Assembly: GCA_023392075.1 (NCBI GenBank)
Contig: JAEVZU010000264.1
Location: 1-47,356, forward strand
Direction of reading: 5' to 3'
Length of the DNA stretch: 47,356 nt
From: Bacillota bacterium
GTDB taxonomy: Bacteria > Bacillota > Clostridia > Acetivibrionales > DSM-1351
A program made the translations under genes and the position numbers. The number at the start of each line of letters is the position of its first letter. Position 1 is the stretch's first letter. This document shows, piece by piece, positions 8,659 through 17,900 of the stretch. The notes beneath the pieces are model-generated. The model saw only the letters and a list, made by a program, of their open reading frames with translations, ran no database searches and was not told where the DNA came from.

Positions 8659-10050
8659 TTATATATCATTGACAAGATTTTTTATCCATTTGCGTGAATT
8701 CACTCTGCGTAAGCCTATGATAAACCTGACAATTTCTTCACATGAAAGTATTAAATAAACCCAATAAACCTGTAACCCCAGTACAAATGCCGTAAGAAAG
8801 CCCGAGGGTACCCCAAACAGCCACGTTGTTGATGATTCCATGACAAGTATAAATTTACTGTCTCCGCCACTGGATAATATACCCGAACCTATAATCATAT
8901 TGGAAACCTTGACCCAAAGGAAAAAAGCAAAGGCCATTAAAAGGTACCATGCATACCTGCCTGTTACATCCGAGACATTGTATATCCCAATATAAAATTT
9001 CGAAAGCGATATGACAAATACTCCCAGGCACAATGACAAACCAATGCTTAATTTAATAAATTTACTTGCATATTTAAGCACTTTTTGGTTATTGTCAGCT
9101 CCGATTGCGTTACCTAAGATTATACTTGTAGCACCGGCTATACCAGACAAGGCTCCGATGGTTATTCCCTGTATGGGAGCAGTAATTGCAACGGCCGTAT
9201 ACTCAATGGTTCCTATTCTTCCATAAATTATGCTATATACCGTTTCCCCCAATACCCAAAGAAATTCATTCAAAATAAACGGGTAAGTTGTATTGAAATA
9301 GCTTGCAAGCAAGGTTTTTGAAATTCCGTTCATCTGCCGGAAAGTAAATGCTGCCGGAAGCTTGGCTTTATATGTAACGGCAATTATTATTAAAAGCTCT
9401 GCAATTCTTGCAATAACAGTAGAAACAGCCGCCCCTCTCAATCCCATTTTCGGGAATCCGAATATTCCAAAAATGAGCAAATAGTTCAGTATTACATCTA
9501 ATACTACCCCGATAATACTGGCTGTCACAGGAAGCTTTACATGGGTTGTCGCTCTCAGGACCGCAGAATATATAACTGTCAGCATTGACGGAATATAGCT
9601 GTATCCAACGACTTTCAAAAAAATGGCCCCTTCTGCCATAACTTCCTTATCTTTTGAGAATATTCCAATACAGAATTCCGGCGCTAAAATAGACAAGCAG
9701 ACAAAAGCTGCAGTAATTACTCCCCCTGCCAGAAGCCCTATTCCCATCAATTGTCCAATCCTGCTGCTCTCTTTTTTTCCCCAGAGCTGGGCAGCATACA
9801 CTGAAATCCCTGCGGCTATGGCATTTAAAACAAACATTAATATAGTAATTATCCTGTTGCTCATACCTACCGCAGCAATGGATTTTTCTCCAAGCTGTCC
9901 CACCATAATCTGGTCAGCCATATTTAACAAGCTCATGATAACGCTTTGAAGTGCTATGGGAATAGCAATTTTCAATACATCTCCCATAAACTCTCTGTTT
10001 CCATCTAAAGAACTTTTTAAATTCGACCGTATAGTTGATATATCTAACAT
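8659..10050 (-). CDS. MATE-family efflux transporter
   Basis: The product is a 463-residue inner-membrane protein with about 12 hydrophobic helices. It has the MATE signatures near the start (IALQSVIMSLLNMADQIMVG, then AVGMSNRI) and a symmetric second half. MATE proteins expel organic compounds in exchange for Na+ or H+. The start is set at ATG 10050 because GGAGG lies 8 nt upstream; a longer frame would begin at a TTG that sits inside the ribosome site. It is the last gene of the six-gene operon that begins with the NRPS, 48 bp after the reductase gene, so export of the pathway product or self-protection is the likely role (inference). Confidence 0.92.
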   Translation of the reverse strand: MLDISTIRSNLKSSLDGNREFMGDVLKIAIPIALQSVIMSLLNMADQIMVGQLGEKSIAAVGMSNRIITILMFVLNAIAAGISVYAAQLWGKKESSRIGQLMGIGLLAGGVITAAFVCLSILAPEFCIGIFSKDKEVMAEGAIFLKVVGYSYIPSMLTVIYSAVLRATTHVKLPVTASIIGVVLDVILNYLLIFGIFGFPKMGLRGAAVSTVIARIAELLIIIAVTYKAKLPAAFTFRQMNGISKTLLASYFNTTYPFILNEFLWVLGETVYSIIYGRIGTIEYTAVAITAPIQGITIGALSGIAGATSIILGNAIGADNNQKVLKYASKFIKLSIGLSLCLGVFVISLSKFYIGIYNVSDVTGRYAWYLLMAFAFFLWVKVSNMIIGSGILSSGGDSKFILVMESSTTWLFGVPSGFLTAFVLGLQVYWVYLILSCEEIVRFIIGLRRVNSRKWIKNLVNDI

Positions 10051-10098
10051 CAAATAAACCTCCAATTTTTGTTTTTTAGCCTGCAGATATGTACCTGT

Positions 10099-10755
10099 TT
10101 ACATTCTTGTGTACCTTAAAAGGGTATAATTTTGCTTTGGTTTTACTTCCTGCAATTCATACCTCTTGAGTTCAGGTAAATTGGTATACCCGTCACCATC
10201 AACCAGTGTAATATTATTGGCTCCCCCAATTATGACCGGCATCTGCATTAAAACTATTTCATCAATCAGTCCTTCCTTGATCAGATTCCAATTCAGCTGT
10301 CCTCCGCCTTCCACCATAATACTGTGTATGGAATGCATGCTTTCAAGCCGACGGAATAATTCCTTAAAATCAACAGTGTCCTTTCCACATATTATGCAGT
10401 CCTTGTTCATCTTCCTGATAGCCTCTACTTTTTCATCATCTGCACAATTTTCAGTAGTGACAATAATTGTCTTCTTTTCATCCTTAAAAATATTTGAATA
10501 AAGTTCTATATCCATGGTAGTTGTGGGTACAATTCTTACCGGATTTCTATCCTGTTCAAACCTGTTAGTTAAAAACGGATTATCTGTTTCTATAGTTTTT
10601 CTCCCTACCATTATTCCATCCATACTTCCCCTGAATTTGTGAATATATCTGATATCTTCGGTGCTGAACATATCAAAAAGATCTTTACTTGAATTTCCTG
10701 CACCTAATGTAAGCTTGCCATCTATGGATATCTGACTGAAAATAACTGTTTTCAT
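10099..10755 (-). CDS. RibD C-terminal / dihydrofolate-reductase-like NAD(P)H reductase
   Basis: The product is a 218-residue single-domain protein of the RibD_C/DHFR-like superfamily, which reduces pyrimidine-type or related substrates with NAD(P)H. Visible features are the N-terminal strand and substrate loop (SQISIDGKLTLGAG), GIMVGRKTI with the cofactor-loop pattern, and MVEGGGQLNWNLI, the glycine-rich motif typical of RibD reductases. The deaminase half of bifunctional RibD is absent, and no other riboflavin gene is nearby, so a role in riboflavin synthesis is unlikely. The start is set at ATG 10755 after AGAGGTG; a frame from a GTG upstream would overlap that site. The gene is packed between the MBP-like gene (22 bp) and the MATE gene (48 bp), which suggests a tailoring reduction of the operon's product (inference). 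Confidence 0.8.
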   Translation of the reverse strand: MKTVIFSQISIDGKLTLGAGNSSKDLFDMFSTEDIRYIHKFRGSMDGIMVGRKTIETDNPFLTNRFEQDRNPVRIVPTTTMDIELYSNIFKDEKKTIIVTTENCADDEKVEAIRKMNKDCIICGKDTVDFKELFRRLESMHSIHSIMVEGGGQLNWNLIKEGLIDEIVLMQMPVIIGGANNITLVDGDGYTNLPELKRYELQEVKPKQNYTLLRYTRM

Positions 10756-10777
10756 TTCCAACACCTCTTTCTACCGA

Positions 10778-11920
10778 CTATACGCAATAAAGTAAGTTTA
10801 TTTTTTCCTTCATTTTTCTCATGGTTTCATCGATTTCAATGTGACCGTACCAGAATAATTCCTTTCCCTCTTCCAGCACCGGCCACAGTTTTTCGCTGTG
10901 ACCGGTTACCAGAAGAGGATGGCATTCATGTATTTGTCTCAAAACAACCTTCTTGTTATCGGAAGCATATCTAATAAGCTTATCACCTACTTTCATATTG
11001 AGAGGAATCCTGTCCACCTGGTTAATCCACATCATCTGACATTTTTCACCAAGCAGGAACTCCCCAAACCCCAACAGGGAAGCCCTGTATTCAGATTCAA
11101 GAGAGTGTCCTGTATATACCAAGCCCAGTGTTGAGGTGACGGAAGTGCAGCATTTGCCTCCTATGGAAGGAATACGGCAAACCCCGGTGTTTTCTCCGAA
11201 TTTTTTCATAATATAGCTGAATGACCATTCACCTGCAATGATAGCCCCAACTTTACCTTCAAAAAATTTGTCCAGCATTTCAGTTGAAGCAGCATATGAT
11301 TCAAGTATTCCTTTATCCATCATTGAGCGTATAAAACAGAAGGCTTTTTTCAGAGCAGTAAACTCGATATTATTAGGATCCTGATCCTTAACAGGCCATG
11401 CATCAAAAGCCGACAGTACGGGAAGTATCCAATAAAGCTGGTATGTATCCAGTGAAATCGGCGTTACCTGTTTTCTCTGGAGTTCTTGCACCATTACGTC
11501 CAATTCCTCCCAATAAAGTATTCCATAAGGAAAAATCCTTTTGTTATAGTATAGGATCAAATGATTTCCCCCTAATATTGGAAGACCATACTGCCTTCCA
11601 TCGAAAATCATTGTTTTAAGTGCATTTTCATGAAGCTTGTCTTTATAAAGATCTTCAGGTACTGCAGAAAAGCCGCCTTTATAAGCAAACATTACCATAT
11701 CGGACGGAAGGAATGCCATCTGAGGCATGTCAATATCTTTCGGGTGACTTTTAAAAAATGCAGTTATTTCATAAATATTTTTAACCACGGGTATTACGTT
11801 TACATTATTCGTTTCTGAATACAACTCACATATTTTTTCCAAAACTTTTATGGATATATCACCGGGACCATCAAATTCGTGCCATAATATCAGCTTCTTG
11901 GCTCTTTTAAGTATTTCCAT
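10778..11920 (-). CDS. Maltose-binding-protein-like protein without signal peptide (predicted cytosolic)
   Basis: The product has 380 residues and the fold signature of family 1 extracellular solute-binding proteins: an N-terminal strand LILWHEFDGPGD followed by a helix (KVLEKICELYSE), then YGLPILGGNHLILYYNKRIF, the WEELDVMVQEL helix and FFEGKVGAIIAGEWSF, all with counterparts in MalE. Its N-terminus is MEILKRAKKLILWHE, with no signal peptide and no lipobox Cys, so the protein should stay in the cytosol. The start is ATG 11920, with AGGAGG just upstream. It lies 24 bp after the maltosyltransferase-like gene and 22 bp before the reductase gene. It may hold a maltooligosaccharide or a sugar intermediate for the neighbouring enzymes (inference). 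Nothing suggests a decayed transporter part: no permease is in this operon. Confidence 0.8.
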   Translation of the reverse strand: MEILKRAKKLILWHEFDGPGDISIKVLEKICELYSETNNVNVIPVVKNIYEITAFFKSHPKDIDMPQMAFLPSDMVMFAYKGGFSAVPEDLYKDKLHENALKTMIFDGRQYGLPILGGNHLILYYNKRIFPYGILYWEELDVMVQELQRKQVTPISLDTYQLYWILPVLSAFDAWPVKDQDPNNIEFTALKKAFCFIRSMMDKGILESYAASTEMLDKFFEGKVGAIIAGEWSFSYIMKKFGENTGVCRIPSIGGKCCTSVTSTLGLVYTGHSLESEYRASLLGFGEFLLGEKCQMMWINQVDRIPLNMKVGDKLIRYASDNKKVVLRQIHECHPLLVTGHSEKLWPVLEEGKELFWYGHIEIDETMRKMKEKINLLYCV

Positions 11921-11944
11921 ATTTACCTCCTGATGCACTTCATC

Positions 11945-13879
11945 TCATAGAGTGTTTTTTAGAACAAGGGCCTGGCCTGGATTCAAATCGGTGCTCCGGA
12001 TGAATGCATGAATATCACTGTCTGAGTGCGTATCGGCTACAACTTCAAAGAAAAAGAATTCCGGAAGTAAAGCTTTCAGATCAATATGGCAGTCCTTCTC
12101 CATATTTAAATTAAGACAGCACAGCAGCACATTTATTCCCTTCCTGTATCCGAAAACAATAGTATCCTCCGGCGAGTCAAGAATAATAAAGTTTTCTGGC
12201 CAAATATAGCTTTGATACTCTTTTCTTAAACCAATTAAGCGGTTAAGCAAGCATATCATTGATTCAGCATGCTCATTATTCCATTTAATTGTCATTTTAT
12301 TAAAAAAAGCTTTGGCAATTAGAGCACCATTTGTATTATCCGCCAATCCACAGTTCAATGGCTCTCTTTCATTTACTTCAAAACCAGTGGTAATATACGG
12401 TATCCCTTTTGGCATAAAGTAATTGAAAACTGCCATATTTCTTGCAAGAAGCACTCCCCCGTCTCTGCTTGTAATACGGGGCGTATCTGCCGTCTCTGCA
12501 CAAGCAAAAATATGTATTTGAAGACCTGAAAGGCTTTTCAGATACTTTGTTAAATTATACTTATTTATTTTGGACATTTGATTCCAGTTATTGCCCAGCA
12601 TAATATTGTAACCGCTCAGCGATGCCTTAATATGGTTTTCATTTATCAAATCCTCGCTGATCAGAATCGCATCAGGTTTTATCTCCCTGATCACTTCAAA
12701 CAGATGGCTTAGCAGTTGAGTGGGTACCGTATGTCCGATATCCACCCGGAATCCATCCAATCCGTATACCTCCAGGCTGTGGCGTATGGATTGTTCAAGC
12801 AGTTCCCATAATCCGTAATTGGGCTGAATTCCGGGAAACATGCTGCATTTTATAGTATCGAACATTACATATGGGGGTTGATCCGGCTTGATAAACCTTT
12901 GGGCACTGGGGTTGATATCCATAAACAGCCTGATGAAGGTTATGTCGGTCCATATTGGTTGAACATCATTTATCCAGTCTGAATGAGCCGGGGCCGTTGT
13001 GATTTTCATTTCATTCTCAACAAGTTTTAATAATTCTTCTCCCGTTTCCTCACTTTTTTTCTTCAATTTTTTCCATAGATCCGGATTTATAATGTTAGGC
13101 GGATTTGTAAACTTCTCCAGATGTAAAAGAGTTTCTTCGGAATTGTACACAGTTTCCAGATTTTCGTGTGTACATTCCTGAAAGAATCCCAGTTCCGGAA
13201 CTTTAGGAGGACGGAAGCCTTCCAGCGCATCAAGCCTGATCCAATAAACCCAATCCGGATGATCTTTAATTAAATCACTGTTTACAGCTGTTACCCGGGG
13301 AATAAAATCATGCACCACTCTGATTCCAAAAAGATGGCATGCTTCTATAAGTGCGGTAAATTCCTTATCCAAAGAGAAGTTTTCCAGTTCATCCAGCAGG
13401 GGATCGTGTAAATTGGCATCCAGTTCAAAATAGCTCTTTATGGCATAAGGTGAGCCAATATCTCCCTTCTGTTTGAATTCACTGTATTTTGTAACAGGCA
13501 GCAGGTAAAGAATATTTACCCCAAGCTCTTTTAATAGGGGAAGCAAAACAATCATCCTGAGAAATGTCCCTGATTCGATTTTATTGTCATGGTTGTAGTC
13601 CCATGCAGTCGTGTATCTTACCAACGAGTTATAAATCACACTGTTATCCAGTTCCAATGTTTTTTTATTTTCATCATCCACCTTATTTTCTAGAATATAG
13701 CTAATTACTGAGATAATAAATTCATATGCATTTATACGTATCTGCTCATCTTTCTCTTCAATAATTTTCCTGTACCCGACTCTGTTCCAGACAGAAGGGA
13801 TCCAGAATAAAATAGACTGTTTATTATTGCGGCTTGCTAAAAAATCATAAATCTTCAGCAGGTTTTCCGAATTATTCAT
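11945..13879 (-). CDS. GH13 maltosyltransferase-like enzyme (NRPS-operon paralogue)
   Basis: The product has 644 residues, about the length of Thermotoga maltosyltransferase, which moves maltosyl units between alpha-1,4-glucans. As remembered, that enzyme shares GSPYxxK, GIRV..DFIPR, HPDWxYWI, the DGxRxDxGH block and the ETxDTPR block, all present here. The GH13 residues are in place: nucleophile Asp380 (GFRVDIGH), acid/base Glu409 (ILISEDL) and Asp465 (ETADTPR, replacing the usual NHD). No signal peptide is present, so it is cytosolic. The start is ATG 13879 with AAAGGAGG 8 nt upstream; a longer frame to 13972 would overlap the dehydrogenase gene by 62 bp. A second paralogue lies in the maltodextrin operon (26409-28430). 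Its place between biosynthetic genes suggests it builds or trims a maltosyl chain on the operon's product (inference). Confidence 0.82.
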   Translation of the reverse strand: MNNSENLLKIYDFLASRNNKQSILFWIPSVWNRVGYRKIIEEKDEQIRINAYEFIISVISYILENKVDDENKKTLELDNSVIYNSLVRYTTAWDYNHDNKIESGTFLRMIVLLPLLKELGVNILYLLPVTKYSEFKQKGDIGSPYAIKSYFELDANLHDPLLDELENFSLDKEFTALIEACHLFGIRVVHDFIPRVTAVNSDLIKDHPDWVYWIRLDALEGFRPPKVPELGFFQECTHENLETVYNSEETLLHLEKFTNPPNIINPDLWKKLKKKSEETGEELLKLVENEMKITTAPAHSDWINDVQPIWTDITFIRLFMDINPSAQRFIKPDQPPYVMFDTIKCSMFPGIQPNYGLWELLEQSIRHSLEVYGLDGFRVDIGHTVPTQLLSHLFEVIREIKPDAILISEDLINENHIKASLSGYNIMLGNNWNQMSKINKYNLTKYLKSLSGLQIHIFACAETADTPRITSRDGGVLLARNMAVFNYFMPKGIPYITTGFEVNEREPLNCGLADNTNGALIAKAFFNKMTIKWNNEHAESMICLLNRLIGLRKEYQSYIWPENFIILDSPEDTIVFGYRKGINVLLCCLNLNMEKDCHIDLKALLPEFFFFEVVADTHSDSDIHAFIRSTDLNPGQALVLKNTL

Positions 13880-13910
13880 TGTTTTTGCCTCCTTTAGCGT
13901 ATAATCATTG

Positions 13911-14951
13911 TCACGGGTAAAGTGCGGTTTTGACGGAAAATCCCTTGAGGGCGGCTTTTGTCTCCAAATCACAGCCTATTAATTCGTTAACTGCTGCCCT
14001 ATGTTCACTAAATGGATATTTTTTTGTGATCAGGGTTTTTAAATCAGGCAGTGCCGAAGCAAAGCTTAAGGCTGTTTCAAACATAAGGTGATATTCGCCG
14101 CAGCCAAGTATTTTTACAGCATTTCCTGAATAACTGGCAGGCAAGAATTTGAAAGTATAGGTTGGATTCAAACCCAGAAGAATTATTTTGCCTCCCCGCT
14201 CGGTGTATTTTTCGGCCATTTCCAGTTGGTTGCCTACAGCGTCGATGACTATGTTGAACTTCCGGCCGGAATTTATCTCCAGAATTTTTTTCAAACTTAT
14301 TTTATCAGGTGTAAAGACAAAGTCTGCAATACCCTTGGCAAAGTTATAGCGGAATTCATCCTTTTCCACCGCTGCAGTCAATCTGCACAGCTTTTTGCTT
14401 ACAATTTGACAAAGCATACCCATTGGGCCTGAACCGATAACAAGCACTGAATCATCAGGCCTTACTCCGGCTTCCATAAAATTATGCAGAACACATGCTA
14501 GCGGCTCTACCATCAACGCTGTTTCCCAGTCCATCTTATCCGGTATTCTGTAAATGAACATTTCATCGCTTACAAAGTACTCTGCAAAAGTGCCATGAAT
14601 ATTTAAACCGGCAATTTTCATGCCATTTTTATCAGACCCACAGCAGAGATGAGTCTCACCCCTTCTGCAGTAATAGCATTTCCCGCAGTATTGATTAGGG
14701 TCTATAACAACTCTATCTCCCACAGCCACCTTCACCACAGCACTTCCTGTTTCAATAACCGTTCCCACAGCCTCATGCCCTCTGATAATTCCAAACAACC
14801 CCTTTTCTTTTCCGGTTATGACACCTAGGTCGGTTCCGCATATCCCGGTCAGATGAATTTTAACTTTAACATCTGTAGAAGAGGTTATAACAGGCTCTTC
14901 CATTTCTTTTTTTTCAATTTTTAAATTCTCACTCCATACTAATGCTTTCAT
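13911..14951 (-). CDS. Zinc-dependent medium-chain alcohol/polyol dehydrogenase
   Basis: The product has 346 residues. Catalytic-zinc ligands are seen in GICGTDLG (Cys) and RGHEAVGTV (His-Glu), and the structural zinc site is the four-cysteine pattern CGKCYYCRRGETHLC. The Rossmann nucleotide loop is VIGSGPMGMLCQ. These proteins oxidise secondary alcohols of sugars, polyols, threonine or aminocyclitols with NAD(P)+; family members include the dehydrogenases of 2-deoxystreptamine synthesis. The start is ATG 14951 after TGGGGTG; an upstream GTG at 14966 is possible but lies in that site. It is the second gene of the operon, 43 bp after the NRPS and 31 bp before the maltosyltransferase-like gene. 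A sugar or cyclitol substrate fits the context, but the specificity is not readable. Confidence 0.88.
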   Translation of the reverse strand: MKALVWSENLKIEKKEMEEPVITSSTDVKVKIHLTGICGTDLGVITGKEKGLFGIIRGHEAVGTVIETGSAVVKVAVGDRVVIDPNQYCGKCYYCRRGETHLCCGSDKNGMKIAGLNIHGTFAEYFVSDEMFIYRIPDKMDWETALMVEPLACVLHNFMEAGVRPDDSVLVIGSGPMGMLCQIVSKKLCRLTAAVEKDEFRYNFAKGIADFVFTPDKISLKKILEINSGRKFNIVIDAVGNQLEMAEKYTERGGKIILLGLNPTYTFKFLPASYSGNAVKILGCGEYHLMFETALSFASALPDLKTLITKKYPFSEHRAAVNELIGCDLETKAALKGFSVKTALYP

Positions 14952-14994
14952 TGGCACACACCCCACAATGTAAAATAGTTAAAAATAGTGCATC

Positions 14995-17900
14995 TTAAAG
15001 ATTTATATATTTCAGCTCTGAAAACTCTGCTGAAAGCTTGACCTTTTCAAAGGTTTTCGCAAATATTCCACAGCTGGAAATAGTCTCACAATCTGTTATT
15101 TCATATTTTTTATTCCAGCTTTCAGTTTTGTCTTTTTTAATAAAAAAGCTCAAAGTAGAGCCCTTCTTTTTTGTTCGAAGAAATGCCCCGTTCTCAGGAA
15201 TGCCTGTTGTAAAAAGCGTATAACTGTCGCCTTTTTCCGGACAGAGTACCGACACCGTGTATCCCTTATCCAGGCAGAACATTATTTTGATACCATTTTC
15301 AAAAAATACTATAAGTCCACTCAAATATGGCCCTTGCTTTGTCTTATCAAGTTTAACCCTGGCCTCAAGAATAAAATCTTCAAACATCTCAGGATGTGCA
15401 AGCAATTGAGGAGCATTGTCCTGTACATCCCAGGTATCGTAGACTGTATGCGGGAAAAGCTTGAAGACTACTTTTTCCTTCTCCCTTATGATTTCTGCCT
15501 TTCTATAATTCTTAACAGTAAAAAGCTTGAACAAATCCCTTTCACTGTTTTCAATAAGCTGACAGCCAAAATCCAACTGCGCTATTAGCTTCATAAGCTT
15601 TAATCTGAATTTATTTTCAAGACTGATATTTCTATTTATTTTTGACCGGACCAAATCTGAATCTATGGAGTTTCCAGCTGCTGCATCCAAAATCGCAAGC
15701 TTGATTTCATTCCAGATTGCCGAGGTTTTTCTAACAAAGAATTTCAACTCGGATATTTCCTGTGAATGGCCTCCAGCTTTTTTAAGCAGTTTGTATAGCA
15801 AATCATAATAAACCTGTTTAAAATTGAAAATAGTAAAACTGTTAGTGGCTTCATTCATACTGATTTTGATTTCATTGCTTATTTTTTTAAGGAACTCATA
15901 TTCAGGATAATTTATTACTGATTTATTATTCTCGATATCTCTTAAATGCTGCAAATGATCCATAAGAAGCCTCTCAATGGAATATGAGTCTTTCGGCAGA
16001 GCACGGCATTTCTGGAGTACCCACATGTGAGAAGCCTCAATATCGGGATAATAGTATTCAAAATACATGTTGTTCATTGTATAGAGGTCTTCAGCCTTTA
16101 TGCAAAAATCTTTATATATTGTATTTGAGCCATTATCCAATTGCATATTGTCAAGAATATGGTAAATTCCTCGTTCCTCGTCATAGCCCTTTACAATAAT
16201 AAAATGCCTGTGCCGGCTTCTGAGATATCCCTGGGTGTAATAAAGGCCAAAGAGGTCTACTGGAACCAGCACCGGAGAATTTTTATCCAAAGCCCCTTTT
16301 AATTTCTGATGCATTTCATTTTCATTCAGATAGCTTTCTGTTATAAAACTTAAACCGGTTTTAGGCTTCATTACATTTTCGTGAAACTCGAAAAACTCAT
16401 GAAATATACCGGATTCAAATACTTCTGTGAACCACCCGTCAACCATATGTGTACTGTAATAACCAACCATAAAAAGGAATATGTCAAAATACCCTTCTCC
16501 ATAAGCCTCATACATTATGGCTATAGGTCTGTAAAAGCAGTTCAATTCTTCCCATGTATAGCTGTCAGTATTTTCAACAACACTCTTTATCAATTTGAAT
16601 TTATCTGTTTTTATATTCCCGATATTGAAACTTTTTGTTTCCGTCTCTTTTTCAAGCTCATATACAGGGTCTATTTCCGGGGCAGGTATGTAACCGCCGC
16701 CGGCTAGTACAAGCGATGCCTGTTTGGCTATGGTTCTATTCTCGTAAATATCCGTTACCTTCAGTGAAAGATTACGTTTTTTCAGCTCTGCTACCAGCTT
16801 CATCGTAAGCAGTGAATGGCCTCCAATCAGAAAAAAGTCATCCTTTACTCCGACCTTAGCTACTCCCAGAACTTTTATCCAGGCATCGGTAATCAACGTT
16901 TCAAGTTTACTTTTGGGTTCAATATAATTGGGTTCCGTCTCTGTATATTCAGGTTTCGGAAGTGATTTTATGTTGACCTTACCGTTTGATGTAAGCGGAA
17001 TGTTATCTAAATACACAAAGCATGAAGGCACCATATAATATGGCAGCACCTGCTTAATGTGTTTTTTTAGTTCATAGTCAGATACCTTTTTTTCGGCAAC
17101 CAAATACGCACAAATTAATTTTTGTTCTGGATTACCTTCGTTAAAAATTACTAAAGCTTCTTTTATAGCACTATGAGCTGTAAGACAGGCTTCAATCTCA
17201 CCCAGCTCTATACGGTAGCCTCGTAATTTCACCTGTTTATCCGCTCTTCCTGCAAATTCAATGTTCCCGTCAGGCAGCCATCTCCCAAAATCCCCTGTTC
17301 TGTACATACGACAGTCTGATAGTTTATCCGTACACTCCCCAAAAACAAACGGGTTATGTACAAACTTTTCTTCTGTCAGTTCCAGCCTGTTCAGGTAGCC
17401 TTTTGCCACCCCGTCACCAGATATGTACAGTTCCCCTGTAACTCCCTCCGGCAGAAGATTCCCATATTCATCGAGAATATAAATCCTGGTATTTGATAAT
17501 GGCTTTCCAATAGGTATTGATACAGCGTTATCCTCCACTTTATTTATAGGATAATAAGCGGCAAATACTGTGGTTTCGGTAGGTCCATAAGCATTTATTA
17601 CCTTACCTGCCCCAAGGTGCCTGACTGCTTTTCTCATATGCTCGACCGATGCCCTTTCACCGCCGACAAGTATCTTCCTGACATTTATCAGACTGTCCAA
17701 ATTGGTATCAACCAGAATATTGAACAATGCGGTTGTGATGAAAAATAATGTTACGTTTTCCCTCTTGATTATGTCCGACAACCTTGCAATATCGGTTATA
17801 TCCCGCTTTTGTATCAATACCAGGGCTGCTCCGTTCAGAAGTGCACCATATATATCAAAGACACTTCCATCAAAGGCATAGTTGGACAACTGGAGAAGCC

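Noticed and set aside
13880..13972. Upstream extension of the maltosyltransferase-like gene
   Set aside because: It would overlap the dehydrogenase gene and has no ribosome site, whereas AAAGGAGG precedes ATG 13879.
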